Positions 9,507-18,968 of a DNA stretch of 64,000 nucleotides are shown piece by piece. Numbering within the stretch: position 1 is the stretch's first letter; every line of letters starts with the position of its first letter. The position numbers and the translations under genes were made by a program. Origin of the DNA: Pectobacterium wasabiae CFBP 3304 (GTDB taxonomy: Bacteria; Pseudomonadota; Gammaproteobacteria; Enterobacterales; Enterobacteriaceae); assembly GCF_001742185.1 (NCBI RefSeq), contig NZ_CP015750.1:3534001-3598000 (forward strand), written 5' to 3'. Under the pieces are notes generated by a model. It was not told where the DNA came from. It worked only from the letters and a program-made list of their open reading frames with translations, and ran no database searches.

Positions 9507-10182
9507 ACGCTGGTTTGTGACGGGCACAGATACTGAAGTTGGGAAAACGGTCGCTAGCATGGCGTTGCTCCAGGCCGCTCATCAGGCTGGATATCGTACC
9601 GCAGGCTACAAACCTGTGGCGTCTGGCTGTGAGATGACGGCTGACGGCATTCGCAACAGCGACGCGCTGGCGCTTCAGGCTAATAGCAGTATCCATCTTG
9701 ATTACCCGATGGTAAATCCGCTGGCGTTTATGGAACCGACGTCACCGCATATTATTAGTGCGGTGGAGCAGCGGCCTATTCATCTCTCGGTCCTGTCGGC
9801 AGGGCTCCGCGAATTAGAAATGCAGGCTGATTGGGTGCTGATTGAAGGCGCTGGCGGGTGGTTTACGCCGTTGTCGGAGCAGGATACGTTTGCCGACTGG
9901 GTGGTGCAGGAACAGCTTCCAGTGATTTTAGTGGTCGGTATCAAACTAGGCTGCATTAACCATGCGATGCTTACCGCCCATGCGATTCAACATGCAGGTT
10001 TGCACCTTGGTGGCTGGATCGCTAATGACATCATGCCGCGAGGAAAATGGCATCAGCCGTATCTACACACTTTGCAGCAACGCTTGCCTGCGCCGATGCT
10101 GGGTGAAATTCCTTATTTATCGACTCTTCATCAGCATAATCTGGGGCAGTATATTGATATTGGGTTATTAGCCTATCCGTAG
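9499..10182 (+). CDS. bioD: Dethiobiotin synthetase
   Basis: ATP-dependent carboxylation and ring closure of 7,8-diaminononanoate to dethiobiotin. It has 227 residues, against 225 in E. coli BioD. The P-loop GTDTEVGKT is at residues 9-17, YKPVASG follows, and the EGAGGW motif lies near 115-120. Start codon is GTG with the bioC stop overlapping. A short hairpin (10180-10197) overlaps the stop codon and may help end the operon, after which AT-rich accessory DNA begins. Confidence 0.96.
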   Translation: MTERWFVTGTDTEVGKTVASMALLQAAHQAGYRTAGYKPVASGCEMTADGIRNSDALALQANSSIHLDYPMVNPLAFMEPTSPHIISAVEQRPIHLSVLSAGLRELEMQADWVLIEGAGGWFTPLSEQDTFADWVVQEQLPVILVVGIKLGCINHAMLTAHAIQHAGLHLGGWIANDIMPRGKWHQPYLHTLQQRLPAPMLGEIPYLSTLHQHNLGQYIDIGLLAYP

Positions 10183-10285
10183 GCCTCTTAGGGCCTATCC
10201 CAATAACGTTTATTCCAGACAACAATGCCGCAGGAAAAATGTAATATCGCTTCATCGTTTCCAACTTTTTGATGGTGATCGTAAT

Positions 10286-11362
10286 ATGTACAGTGTAGAT
10301 AAGAAGATAACACCGCCTAAAACAATTTATAGTCATTATGTCTTGTTTACCTTTTTAGCCTTGTCTCTATTGTGTCCCCCTGACGCCAAAATCCTACCAC
10401 TATTTATCCTCATAATTACGCTGATTGTTATTTCAATTTTTATGTTTCCTCGTTTCTGGATAATAAGCAATATGTCTAGAGTTGGGGCGAGTAGAAGAAA
10501 AAGAGTGAGAAGGTGGAGTAGATATAAAACGACTCTTGTGTTGATATATGTGGCAGGAATTTTAACACTGTTCTTCTTGTTTTTCACAGAAGTGGTTGGT
10601 AATTATAACATTGCAATGTCATTTCTTATTGCTTCTGCTTCTTTAATGTTCATTTCAATTTATTTTTATATCTCTAACTCTAATTGGTATTTCGAGAAAG
10701 ATAAAGGGGGAGTTATTTGGGGGGCTCGATTTATATCAATTTTCATCGCCTATTGTATACTTTTTTTTGCGAAAAATAGTACGATGAATTATATGGATTT
10801 GACTTATGGTGACGCTTCTTCTCGAACTATAATATATGCTTATTTTATTATATTAATGATTGTCTTATCATTTGTTTTTTCTGGTTTTATTTATATTTTC
10901 ATAACTTTCTTTGAAAGTAAAGTGATTGATAGGAAATTTAATTCGATCGTTGGGGGAAATGTTAAGTTATGTATCAGATACGATTCAATGCCCGTTGCCA
11001 TTCCTTTTATTTTATTTATTGCCATGATTTTCTTTTGTTATTCTAAACACCGTATGGCTGTTGATAGTTATTTCATTAGGCAATCGATAGAATTTGATTC
11101 TTCAGAGGGGTTCTATTGTGCCGGTGGATACAAAACATTTGGTAGTGACAAAGAGGCCAGGTTTATTAAAGTCTCGGATAATGATTACAGAGCGTTTATT
11201 TTCGATGGTTACAATATAAGTTCATATCGTTTGTCATGTATGGATGCATATCCTTATTATAAAATGAATTTTATTTTAAATACGGCTGAAAGTATAAGAG
11301 TAAAAATGAAGCTTGATGAGCTTAATGATGATTTAAATCATATTATTAAAATAAAGAGATGA
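10286..11362 (+). CDS. AT-rich polytopic membrane protein of unknown function
   Basis: I do not recognise this 358-residue protein. About seven hydrophobic spans are visible (near residues 17-31, 35-54, 82-104, 109-129, 147-162, 182-208, 236-252). A strongly basic loop at 66-80 suggests that segment is cytoplasmic. The last 105 residues are hydrophilic with two cysteines (C278 and one in LSCMDAYP) and form a soluble tail. Codon use is very AT-rich compared with the flanking bio and uvrB genes, which points to horizontal acquisition. GGTGAT lies a few bases ahead of the ATG. It sits alone between bioD and an IS1 remnant. Confidence 0.65.
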   Translation: MYSVDKKITPPKTIYSHYVLFTFLALSLLCPPDAKILPLFILIITLIVISIFMFPRFWIISNMSRVGASRRKRVRRWSRYKTTLVLIYVAGILTLFFLFFTEVVGNYNIAMSFLIASASLMFISIYFYISNSNWYFEKDKGGVIWGARFISIFIAYCILFFAKNSTMNYMDLTYGDASSRTIIYAYFIILMIVLSFVFSGFIYIFITFFESKVIDRKFNSIVGGNVKLCIRYDSMPVAIPFILFIAMIFFCYSKHRMAVDSYFIRQSIEFDSSEGFYCAGGYKTFGSDKEARFIKVSDNDYRAFIFDGYNISSYRLSCMDAYPYYKMNFILNTAESIRVKMKLDELNDDLNHIIKIKR

Positions 11363-11383
11363 ATTTTCAGTAATGCCTACTAA

Positions 11384-11552
11384 TTAGTAGAGCATGTACT
11401 TTTCAATGAAGGCTCCGATGACCTTTCGTGTCGCTCTACATAACGTGAGAAACAGAGAGGTTACGGGCCAACCCTTTTATTTTGGTTCTCAGCGTCAGCA
11501 GTTCATGACAGGCTTCATCCGTTCGTGGACCAACGGTGTAGGCCAGTACGCC
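11384..11552 (-). pseudogene. IS1-family transposase (InsB) remnant
   Basis: The minus strand encodes GVLAYTVGPRTDEACHELL, then RTKIKGLARN, then after frameshifts VIGAFIEKYMLY and a stop. These three pieces match, in order, the C-terminal half of IS1-type InsB transposases. About 40 residues are missing between the first and second blocks. At least two frameshifts break the last part; one is explained by a lost A in a GAAAGG run. No inverted terminal repeats or target duplication were found. It is dead, and marks an old insertion next to the AT-rich membrane protein gene. Confidence 0.8.
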
Positions 11553-11813
11553 ACCCGTTTTTGTACTAGAAGGAGGTTGATCGCGTTTTTTCCTGGATAC
11601 AGGTATAGATCAATAGATAAAACCTTCTTGAGTTTTTCTCTACCCCACGAGGTGCCTGAATGGTGGCATGGGAGCCTCCGGCTGTTTTTAGTCTTTTTCC
11701 GTCTAATACTTATGCGATAAATCACAGAAAGCGTGTGAAGAAAATCCATATCAGGAGGGATCGTGAATGAAGCGGGTATTTCCCTAACTCAGGGCTGATG
11801 CGGGGTTGTGGGA

Positions 11814-11838
11814 GTTATCCACCATTTCTGTGGATAAC
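11814..11838. promoter_or_regulatory. Inverted pair of DnaA boxes
   Basis: GTTATCCAC (11814-11822) and GTGGATAAC (11830-11838) form a perfect 9-bp inverted repeat with a 7-base spacer. The right copy reads TTATCCACA on the minus strand, the strict DnaA box; the left copy is TTATCCACC. DnaA boxes are known upstream of E. coli uvrB, so this may be a conserved control element. Confidence 0.6.
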
Positions 11839-11876
11839 TATGTGCATTATGGATAGACAACGCGTCCTAAGCGAGA

Positions 11877-11908
11877 GTTGGCGCGGGTTGACGCTAGGTT
11901 GGCGCTAT
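11877..11908 (+). repeat. Three tandem 10-11 bp repeats (GTTGRCGC core)
   Basis: Units GTTGGCGCGG, GTTGACGCTAG and GTTGGCGCTAT follow one another directly. They lie between the DnaA boxes and the uvrB promoter. No known protein site is recognised. Confidence 0.6.
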
Positions 11909-12134
11909 TCTCCACGCTTTTGTTAATCTATTTATTATCATATGGTTAAGTAAAATCAAGCATCTTGAACATCAACAGTGCGTCGTTGCATAAATTAACA
12001 TCGCTGGTCATCCCTGTATGTTACATCTTTATCCAATCTGGGGATAAATCATGATTATTTTATCTGGTAGATTCCAGATGGATGTGCTAGCAAATTGATT
12101 TGTCGATTAATCATCCAATCCAGCGATAATTTTC

Positions 12135-12162
12135 TTGATGCTGTTTTTATATCCAGTATCAT
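12135..12162 (+). promoter_or_regulatory. uvrB promoter with overlapping LexA (SOS) box
   Basis: TTGATG (12135-12140) and TATCAT (12157-12162) form a promoter with a 16-base spacer. The spacer is a LexA box, CTGT-N8-CCAG (12141-12156), followed by TA. It is very close to the E. coli uvrB SOS box as I remember it. LexA would block RNA polymerase directly. Confidence 0.85.
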
Positions 12163-12358
12163 GACGGTGGCAAATTTCATCATTGGCATTCAGAATAAAG
12201 CATCGTGCGTCACAGGTAGTGAGTACGATAGCTGTACTTCTGACGACATCATTGCCGTGCCAGAAATCGTCAGCCTGTATCTTTTACCTGCCTCCGTGCG
12301 TCCATCCACGAACATCGTATTTAGCGATGAGTAATAACGATAAGTAGCGTGCTTAACG

Positions 12359-14371
12359 ATGAGTAAAGTATTTACACTGCATTCCGACTTTAAACCGGCA
12401 GGCGATCAGCCTGAGGCTATTCGTCGTTTAAAAGAAGGCCTGGAGGACGGGTTAGCACACCAAACGCTGCTCGGAGTAACAGGTTCAGGTAAAACGTTCA
12501 CGATAGCCAACGTGATTGCCGACCTCAATCGGCCGACGATGATGCTGGCGCCGAATAAAACGCTAGCCGCTCAACTGTACGGCGAAATGAAAGAGTTCTT
12601 CCCTGATAATGCCGTCGAGTATTTCGTCTCTTACTATGACTACTATCAGCCAGAGGCCTACGTTCCAAGTTCGGACACCTTTATTGAGAAGGACGCGTCG
12701 GTTAACGAACATATCGAGCAGATGCGTCTTTCCGCGACAAAAGCGCTGCTGGAGCGGCGTGATGTGATCGTCGTGGCCTCGGTGTCCGCTATCTATGGTC
12801 TGGGCGATCCCGATCTCTATCTGAAAATGATGCTGCATCTGACACAGGGGATGCTGATCGACCAGCGTGCTATTTTACGGCGTCTGGCAGAATTACAATA
12901 TGCCCGCAACGATCAGGCATTTCAGCGCGGTACGTTTCGCGTGCGTGGCGAGGTGATCGATATTTTCCCTGCGGAGTCTGACGAAATCGCGCTGCGCGTT
13001 GAATTGTTCGATGAAGAAGTGGAGCGGCTGTCGCTGTTTGATCCGTTGACGGGTCATGTTCTCCAAACGGTGCCGCGCTATACCATCTACCCGAAAACGC
13101 ACTACGTCACGCCGCGTGAGCGTATTTTACAGGCGATGGAAGACATTAAAGTTGAATTGGCCGATCGCAAAAAGGTGCTACTGGCCAACGATAAGCTGGT
13201 GGAAGAGCAGCGATTGAGCCAGCGCACGCAGTTTGATCTGGAGATGATGAACGAACTGGGTTACTGCTCCGGTATCGAAAACTACTCACGCTATCTTTCA
13301 GGTCGTGGCCCCGGTGAGCCACCGCCGACGCTGTTTGACTATCTTCCTGCGGATGGGCTGCTGGTGATTGATGAATCCCACGTTACTGTGCCTCAGATCG
13401 GCGGGATGTATCGCGGCGACCGTGCGCGTAAAGAGACGTTGGTTGAATATGGTTTCCGGCTGCCTTCGGCGCTGGATAACCGACCGATGAAGTTTGAAGA
13501 ATTTGAATCACTGGCCCCGCAGACGATCTACGTGTCTGCGACGCCGGGTAACTATGAGCTGGAAAAATCGGGCGGTGAAATTATCGATCAGGTGGTCCGG
13601 CCCACCGGATTGCTCGACCCGCTCATTGAAGTACGGCCTGTCGCGACACAAGTGGACGACCTGCTTTCCGAAATTCGCCTGCGTGCGGCGATTAACGAAC
13701 GCGTGCTGGTGACGACGCTGACCAAGCGGATGGCGGAGGACCTGACGGAATATCTGGAAGAGCACGGCGAGCGGGTGCGTTATCTGCACTCGGATATTGA
13801 TACTGTCGAGCGTGTGGAAATCATCCGGGATTTACGCCTTGGTGAGTTCGATGTGCTGGTCGGTATCAACCTGTTGCGTGAAGGTCTGGATATGCCTGAA
13901 GTGTCGCTGGTGGCGATTCTGGATGCTGACAAAGAAGGCTTCCTGCGTTCCGAACGTTCCCTGATCCAGACGATTGGCCGCGCGGCACGTAACCTGCGTG
14001 GCAAGGCTATTCTTTACGGTGACAGAATCACAGCGTCAATGGCGAAAGCGATTAGCGAAACAGAGCGGCGTCGCGAGAAGCAGGAAGCGTACAACACCGA
14101 GCATGGGATTGTGCCGCAGGGAATTAATAAGAAAATCTCCGATATTCTGCAACTGGGCCAATCGGCGAATAAAGGCAAAGGGCGAGGTAATCGTAAAGCG
14201 GCAGAACCCGCAGCGCGTTATGAACTCATGACGCCGAAGGCGCTGGAGCTGAAAATCCGCGAGTTGGAAAGTAAGATGTTAACGCACGCGCAGAATCTTG
14301 AATTTGAAGAGGCTGCCGCCTTGCGCGATGAGGTGCAGGCATTACGCGCACAATTTATTGCCGTCTCTTAG
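12359..14371 (+). CDS. uvrB: Excinuclease ABC subunit B
   Basis: The damage-verification helicase-like subunit of nucleotide excision repair; it is loaded by UvrA and recruits UvrC. It has 670 residues, against 673 in E. coli. Walker A GVTGSGKT is at residues 39-46. The beta-hairpin region [12 protein letters not shown], the DESHVTVPQ motif, the helicase motif [14 protein letters not shown] and QTIGRAARN follow. The C-terminal UVR motif (about 628-665) that contacts UvrC is present. It is transcribed from a LexA-controlled promoter about 200 bases upstream. Confidence 0.98.
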   Translation: MSKVFTLHSDFKPAGDQPEAIRRLKEGLEDGLAHQTLLGVTGSGKTFTIANVIADLNRPTMMLAPNKTLAAQLYGEMKEFFPDNAVEYFVSYYDYYQPEAYVPSSDTFIEKDASVNEHIEQMRLSATKALLERRDVIVVASVSAIYGLGDPDLYLKMMLHLTQGMLIDQRAILRRLAELQYARNDQAFQRGTFRVRGEVIDIFPAESDEIALRVELFDEEVERLSLFDPLTGHVLQTVPRYTIYPKTHYVTPRERILQAMEDIKVELADRKKVLLANDKLVEEQRLSQRTQFDLEMMNELGYCSGIENYSRYLSGRGPGEPPPTLFDYLPADGLLVIDESHVTVPQIGGMYRGDRARKETLVEYGFRLPSALDNRPMKFEEFESLAPQTIYVSATPGNYELEKSGGEIIDQVVRPTGLLDPLIEVRPVATQVDDLLSEIRLRAAINERVLVTTLTKRMAEDLTEYLEEHGERVRYLHSDIDTVERVEIIRDLRLGEFDVLVGINLLREGLDMPEVSLVAILDADKEGFLRSERSLIQTIGRAARNLRGKAILYGDRITASMAKAISETERRREKQEAYNTEHGIVPQGINKKISDILQLGQSANKGKGRGNRKAAEPAARYELMTPKALELKIRELESKMLTHAQNLEFEEAAALRDEVQALRAQFIAVS

Positions 14372-14433
14372 TGCTCGCTGCCTCCTCGCGATCGCAGCAT
14401 GATAACGACGTAGCACACTGCTAAGGAATCATG

Positions 14434-14865
14434 ATGACCCCTATTATACCGGGCGTAGAGGTATTGTTTGTGGCAGGTTTCGGGCCGATTGTGAAATCAC
14501 TATCGGCCAGCCACGCACTCTATGTCGATACGCTGAAGTTACCGCTGAAACCGGTAGCGGAAGGGAGTGACTATCTGGTGACCGATGCGATGGATGGGGT
14601 GAAGCATTTCGCCCTGTGGCCGCTGTCACAGGCCAGCGAATCCTGTTTCGGGCAGGGAAGTTGGCCAGTGGATCTTCCTGAACCGCAAAGTTGGTTGGAA
14701 TTTGAAGTAGCGGATATGGCGCAAGCGACGGCGGCACTGAAAGTGCAGGGCTATGCGCTGCTGGTCGAAAACCGTCTTGAACCTTGGGGACAGCAGGTAA
14801 CTCGTTTCCTGAGTCCAGAAGGGATGCTGATTGGCGTGACTTATACGCCGTGGCTGCGAGATTGA
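14434..14865 (+). CDS. VOC-fold (glyoxalase/bleomycin-resistance-like) protein
   Basis: A small cytoplasmic protein of 143 residues with the paired beta-alpha-beta pattern of vicinal oxygen chelate proteins: LFVAGFGPIVKS...FYV-like opening, WLEFEVADMAQATAALKVQGY in the middle, and FLSPEGMLIGVTYTPW at the end. Several expected metal ligands are not obvious, so no enzyme activity is assigned. Two ATGs are adjacent. The second (14434) is chosen because AAGGA is then six bases ahead. It lies 62 bases after uvrB. Confidence 0.7.
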   Translation: MTPIIPGVEVLFVAGFGPIVKSLSASHALYVDTLKLPLKPVAEGSDYLVTDAMDGVKHFALWPLSQASESCFGQGSWPVDLPEPQSWLEFEVADMAQATAALKVQGYALLVENRLEPWGQQVTRFLSPEGMLIGVTYTPWLRD

Positions 14866-14990
14866 AGGGGCGCACGATTAATGATTTCTTTTTGATGTGA
14901 TGCCTCATTGTCAGGGGGCACGAGAAAATACGGCAGTCGTGAACGACATTTGAGAACGGCTGGCTCCTGAAGTAAGACGAGGTTTACGGG

Positions 14991-15566
14991 ATGATTGATA
15001 GGGAATTGATCAAAAATAACGCCAAAACATTTCTTATTGTTGTTGCAGCGCTGTCTGGCTGGACGATATACAACTATCAGCAAAAAATGCAGTTTGAGGA
15101 TTATCGCAATGAGCAGCTTAATCAAATTCGCGAAAGGGAACTCGCGCTGGTGAAGCAAACGTCGGTTGTGGATTTCCGTGAACAGCAGTTGGCAACGCGT
15201 GAAGAGACATTTAATAGCCAGATTCGACAACTCGCTGAGCGTGAAGGGCGGCTTGACTTGCGTGAGCAGAACGTTGCGCTTTCGGTTAAGTCGCTGGAGC
15301 CTGAATTAAGAATCAACAAAGTACGCGATGAGCTTTCTGCTTTGATGAGTAAGTTCTCCGATTTAGGCGTAAACCTTGCTCATCTTCCACCGTGCAATGA
15401 CGCTGATATGTTGAAACGCTATTTTCAGGCTGAGGCAGTTCTGCATGAGATTGGCAGCCGTGCTCAGGCTGCGAAAATATACGAGGAATACCGTCCGTTC
15501 ATCAGCATGAATACCCCAATGCTGGTGAACATAGAGCGCTGTGAAAGCCCGAAAGTCTTGCGGTAG
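14991..15566 (+). CDS. Membrane-anchored coiled-coil protein of unknown function
   Basis: A 191-residue protein. One transmembrane helix near residues 12-30 is followed by a long heptad-rich segment, about 36-110, full of REQQLATREETF-like repeats. A C-terminal globular part has three cysteines or conserved-looking motifs (LPPCNDADML, YRPFISMNTP). The short basic N-terminus suggests an N-in, C-out topology with the coiled coil in the periplasm. GAGG lies eight bases ahead of the ATG. It is convergent with ybhK. I do not recognise a family. Confidence 0.65.
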   Translation: MIDRELIKNNAKTFLIVVAALSGWTIYNYQQKMQFEDYRNEQLNQIRERELALVKQTSVVDFREQQLATREETFNSQIRQLAEREGRLDLREQNVALSVKSLEPELRINKVRDELSALMSKFSDLGVNLAHLPPCNDADMLKRYFQAEAVLHEIGSRAQAAKIYEEYRPFISMNTPMLVNIERCESPKVLR

Positions 15567-15582
15567 TCGGTGCCGAAATATT

Positions 15583-16491
15583 CTATCCTAGCTGTTGCAA
15601 CACGACGTCTATGGCTTGACGCAGCAGTTCGCGATCGTGATGGTGTGGCACATCATCAGCGGCCAGCGGCTGCTGTATAACCAGACGGTTATTAATCTGG
15701 CTGACATCGACTTTCGGACCGACGATGACGGCATCAACCACCGGTTTCCCCACTTTGTGTTCGATCCAGGACAGCTTCTCCACCAGCGTCAAACGGGCAG
15801 CCGGATTGCTTTGTTCACTGCCCAGGTTGCCGATATATACCATGGGCGCGGGCGTGCGGCGGAGTGCTTGTGTTAGATCTTCCAACAGAAGCAGCGGCAT
15901 GAGGCTGGTCAGGAAACTGCCAGGGCCGATCAAAATGAGATCGGCTTTGGTGATGGCGTCAATGGCTTCGCCCGTGGCCGGTACGGTCGGGTAGAGTTGC
16001 AAATCTTGCGGTAAGGCCGCCAACTGATCGATCTCAACTTCGCCATAAACAGGGTTGCCCTGTTCATCAATCGCCATTAAATCGACAGGATGCTCGGACA
16101 TCGGAATTAAAAAGGCGTCCACCTTGAGCAGATTGCGAATCAGGTTGATGGCTTCCAATGGACGCACGCTCAGGTGATCGAGCGCTTTTAGCATCAGGTT
16201 ACCCAGATTGTGCCCGGCAAGTTCGCCGTTACCGTTAAACCGATACTCAAACATCGCCGATGCCACGCTGGGTGTAGTGATCAGTTGGTTCAGACAGTTG
16301 CGGGTATCGCCCCAGGCAATGCCGCCTTCGGAGCGACGGATACGGCCAGTAGAACCACCGTTATCCGTGGTCGTGACAATGCCAGTCAGCCGTGAATCTA
16401 GGGAAGAGAGCGAAGACATAACACGACCTAAACCGTGTCCGCCTCCTAATGCGACAACCCTGTCAAGGTCGGCCAACGTGCGATTGCGCAT
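15583..16491 (-). CDS. ybhK: YvcK/YbhK family (gluconeogenesis factor-like) protein
   Basis: A 302-residue cytoplasmic protein of exactly the E. coli YbhK length and nearly the same sequence, from the N-terminal [17 protein letters not shown] nucleotide-binding loop onward. The family (CofD-like fold) includes Bacillus YvcK, which affects carbon metabolism and cell-wall synthesis. The biochemical role of YbhK itself is not established. The start ATG at 16491 is the conserved [11 protein letters not shown]. It is divergent from the moa operon, as in E. coli. Confidence 0.93.
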   Translation of the reverse strand: MRNRTLADLDRVVALGGGHGLGRVMSSLSSLDSRLTGIVTTTDNGGSTGRIRRSEGGIAWGDTRNCLNQLITTPSVASAMFEYRFNGNGELAGHNLGNLMLKALDHLSVRPLEAINLIRNLLKVDAFLIPMSEHPVDLMAIDEQGNPVYGEVEIDQLAALPQDLQLYPTVPATGEAIDAITKADLILIGPGSFLTSLMPLLLLEDLTQALRRTPAPMVYIGNLGSEQSNPAARLTLVEKLSWIEHKVGKPVVDAVIVGPKVDVSQINNRLVIQQPLAADDVPHHHDRELLRQAIDVVLQQLG

Positions 16492-16656
16492 AGAAACCTT
16501 ATGAATAAGCCAGAGGAATATAAATAACGTGTGACGATCGCCGCTAAGGTAGCCGATTTCGCTTTAAAAGGCGAAAAATCCTCACACAGGCATGACCTAA
16601 GACAATTTCTGTCGCGTATTTTTCCGTATGCTGTGCAACATAAGATATTGAAAATA

Positions 16657-16680
16657 CGTTATATATTTATTTATATACCG
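16657..16680. promoter_or_regulatory. ModE (molybdate regulator) binding site
   Basis: CGTTATATA-N6-TATATACCG, an inverted repeat that fits the CGnTATATA/TATATnnCG pattern of E. coli ModE operators. It is about 230 bases upstream of moaA. ModE-molybdate is known to activate moaA in E. coli, so the same role is inferred. Confidence 0.75.
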
Positions 16681-16779
16681 GTTTTGAGAGTGGTTAGCTG
16701 TGCTTTTTCGCAGTAGACTACTCAGTGAAATCACGATTCTTCACCGGTTATTCCGCCACGGTTTAACGGATAAACGATG

Positions 16780-16880
16780 AGAATCAAACTCCTAGCCTTG
16801 GTGCCTAAGTGATGCGCTTATTGCGCGTGATACGGTACTTTGGCCGTGGCCTTCGCGGTCACCAGGGTGCGAGGTAGAAA
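16780..16880 (+). ncRNA. Molybdenum-cofactor (MoCo) riboswitch
   Basis: The leader of moaA carries the features of the Moco RNA motif. CCTTGGTG (16796-16803) can pair with CACCAGGG (16860-16866 region). Inside it are a GCGC-TTATT-GCGC hairpin and a GTGGCC-TTCGC-GGTCAC hairpin. The motif CTCCTAGCC sits at the 5-prime side. In E. coli this RNA lowers moaABCDE expression when molybdopterin cofactor is abundant. Boundaries are approximate. Confidence 0.75.
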
Positions 16881-16912
16881 TGCCTGCATCTCCCGTATTT
16901 GGAAAGGTGTTT

Positions 16913-17902
16913 ATGGTGAGTCAACTGACTGATGCGTTTGCGCGCAAGTTTTACTATTTGCGTCTGTCTATCACAGACGTCTGCAATTTTCGCTGCACCT
17001 ACTGCCTGCCTGATGGCTATCAGGCCAATGGCACCAATCCACATCGTTTTTTGTCACTCGATGAGATTCGTCGTGTCAGCCGCGCCTTTGCCGAATTAGG
17101 AACGGAAAAAGTCCGCCTTACTGGTGGTGAACCGTCTCTGCGTCGTGACTTCGTCGATATTATTGCTGCAATTCGAGAAAATCCGGCGATCCACACGCTG
17201 GCGGTGACCACTAACGGTTATCGTCTGGCGCGGGATGCTGCGCAATGGCGTGAGGCCGGACTCACGGCGCTGAACGTGAGTGTAGACAGCTTGGATGCAC
17301 GCCAGTTTCATGCGATTACCGGGCAGGATAAATTCCGCCAGGTAATGGATGGTATTGATGCGGCATTTGACTGCGGTTTTGCCAAGGTAAAGGTCAATAC
17401 CGTGTTGATGCGCGATGTGAACGCGGGCAGCCTGCAAACCTTTCTCGACTGGATTAAACACCGCCCGATTCAACTCCGCTTTATTGAACTGATGGAAACC
17501 GGTGAAGGAGGAGAACTCTTTCGTCGCCACCACGTTTCCGGCGAGGTGATTCGTCAACAACTATTGCAGCAAGGGTGGCAACAGCAGCAACGTGCACGCA
17601 GCGATGGCCCAGCCCAGGTGTTTTACCATCCTGATTATCAGGGGGAAATCGGGCTGATCATGCCGTATGAGAAAGATTTCTGCCTGAGCTGCAACCGTCT
17701 TCGTGTGTCTGCCATCGGTAACCTGCATCTGTGCCTCTTCGGTGAACAGGGTATTCCACTGCGTGATTTGCTGGCTGACGATCGCCATCTTGATGATTTG
17801 AAAATGCGTATTTCGGGCGGGTTGTCGACGAAGAAGCAGACTCACTTCCTGCATGACGGCAATAGTGGCATGACGCAAAATCTGTCATTTATCGGCGGTT
17901 AA
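16913..17902 (+). CDS. moaA: GTP 3',8-cyclase MoaA
   Basis: A radical-SAM enzyme that cyclises GTP to 3',8-cyclo-GTP, the first step of molybdopterin synthesis. It has 329 residues. The SAM cluster ligands are C24, C28 and C31 (CNFRCTYC). The second cluster ligands are C257, C260 and C274. The C-terminal GG tail needed for activity is present. The ATG at 16913 (MVSQLTDAF) is chosen over an in-frame ATG at 16880 inside the riboswitch, because it matches the family N-terminus and has AAAGG just ahead. Confidence 0.97.
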   Translation: MVSQLTDAFARKFYYLRLSITDVCNFRCTYCLPDGYQANGTNPHRFLSLDEIRRVSRAFAELGTEKVRLTGGEPSLRRDFVDIIAAIRENPAIHTLAVTTNGYRLARDAAQWREAGLTALNVSVDSLDARQFHAITGQDKFRQVMDGIDAAFDCGFAKVKVNTVLMRDVNAGSLQTFLDWIKHRPIQLRFIELMETGEGGELFRRHHVSGEVIRQQLLQQGWQQQQRARSDGPAQVFYHPDYQGEIGLIMPYEKDFCLSCNRLRVSAIGNLHLCLFGEQGIPLRDLLADDRHLDDLKMRISGGLSTKKQTHFLHDGNSGMTQNLSFIGG

Positions 17903-17936
17903 TCCGCGACATCACTGATTATTAAAGGAACCTGAC

Positions 17937-18455
17937 ATGAGCAAAGTTAGCAGCGAATTCGTTTCTCTCAATCTTGCGGTTCTGACCGTTTCTGAACGCC
18001 GTTCGGCGGAAGACGATACCTCCGGCGATTATTTGCGCGAAGCGGCACACTCTACAGGACACCGCATTGTCGCCAGCGCCATCGTGAAAGAGAACCTGTA
18101 CCAGATTCGAGCACAGATCTCGGCGTGGATTGCCAGCGACGAGGTGCAGGGCATTCTGATTAATGGCGGGACGGGTTTTACGGCGGGGGATGTGGTGCCG
18201 GAAGCCATTAGCGTCTTGTTCGATCGGGAAATTGAAGGTTTCGGCGAACTGTTTCGCATGGTGTCGTACGAAGATATTGGTACTGCGACACTGCAATCCC
18301 GTGCGCTTGCCGGTCTGGCTAATCAGACGGTGATTTTTGCGATGCCGGGTTCGACGCGCGCCTGTCGAACGGCATGGGAACGTATCATTCAGGAACAGTT
18401 GGATGCGCGTCAGAAGCCGTGCAATTTTTATCCGCACGTGAAAAAACCCTCTTAA
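17937..18455 (+). CDS. moaB: Molybdopterin adenylyltransferase-like protein MoaB
   Basis: A 172-residue MogA-fold protein: GGTGFTAGDVVPEA near residues 81-94 is the molybdopterin-binding motif, and FAMPGSTRACRTAW follows. In E. coli MoaB is dispensable for cofactor synthesis even though it sits in the operon. It starts 34 bases after moaA with AAAGGAA ahead of the ATG. Confidence 0.95.
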   Translation: MSKVSSEFVSLNLAVLTVSERRSAEDDTSGDYLREAAHSTGHRIVASAIVKENLYQIRAQISAWIASDEVQGILINGGTGFTAGDVVPEAISVLFDREIEGFGELFRMVSYEDIGTATLQSRALAGLANQTVIFAMPGSTRACRTAWERIIQEQLDARQKPCNFYPHVKKPS

Positions 18456-18473
18456 CGGTAAGCCTTATTTATT

Positions 18474-18968
18474 ATGTCATCATCTAAGCCACAACTGACC
18501 CACATTAACGCCGCTGGCGAAGCCGCGATGGTGGATGTTTCCGCCAAAGCTGAAACCGTGCGCGAAGCGCGTGCGGAAGCCTTCGTTGAAATGGCACCGC
18601 AGACGCTAGCGATGATTATTGCCGGCAGCCACCATAAAGGGGATGTGTTCGCTACCGCGCGCATCGCCGGGATTCAGGCCGCAAAACGTACCTGGGAGCT
18701 GATTCCGCTCTGCCATCCGCTGTTGTTGAGCAAAGTTGCTGTCGAACTGGAAGCGCAGCCTGAGCACAATCGGGTTCGCATCGAATCCGTCTGCCGCCTG
18801 ACAGGGAGAACCGGCGTGGAGATGGAGGCGCTGACGGCCGCCTCTGTTGCTGCGTTGACCATCTATGACATGTGTAAGGCCGTACAGAAGGATATGGTGA
18901 TTGGTCCGGTGCGCCTGCTGGCGAAAAGCGGTGGCAAATCCGGCGACTTTACAGCGGAGGGATCATGA
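18474..18968 (+). CDS. moaC: Cyclic pyranopterin monophosphate synthase MoaC
   Basis: Converts 3',8-cyclo-GTP to cyclic pyranopterin monophosphate. It has 164 residues, against 161 in E. coli. The active-site stretches [35 protein letters not shown] and the [20 protein letters not shown]-terminus are all intact. It overlaps moaD by four bases (ATGA). Confidence 0.97.
   Translation: MSSSKPQLTHINAAGEAAMVDVSAKAETVREARAEAFVEMAPQTLAMIIAGSHHKGDVFATARIAGIQAAKRTWELIPLCHPLLLSKVAVELEAQPEHNRVRIESVCRLTGRTGVEMEALTAASVAALTIYDMCKAVQKDMVIGPVRLLAKSGGKSGDFTAEGS

Larger units (their letters stand above)
11553..12358. other. Long spacer upstream of uvrB
   Basis: About 800 bases without a convincing gene. A 79-codon open frame at 12095-12334 spans the uvrB promoter and has no ribosome site, so it is taken as chance. 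The stretch holds a pair of DnaA boxes, three 10-11 base direct repeats, the LexA-controlled uvrB promoter and a leader of roughly 190 bases. Confidence 0.6.
16492..16912. other. ybhK-moaA divergent control region
   Basis: A 421-base spacer with no gene. From left to right it contains the ybhK promoter side, a ModE-type operator and the MoCo riboswitch leading into moaA. Short open frames in it overlap these elements and have no ribosome site. Confidence 0.75.

Noticed and set aside
11394..11720. 108-codon plus-strand frame beside the accessory membrane gene
   Set aside because: It reads antisense through the IS1 transposase remnant; the minus strand explains the sequence better.
12095..12334. 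79-codon open frame upstream of uvrB
   Set aside because: It spans the LexA-controlled uvrB promoter, has no ribosome site and shows no protein-like pattern.
17922..18437. 171-codon minus-strand frame across moaB
   Set aside because: moaB on the plus strand is a certain family member and covers the same bases.
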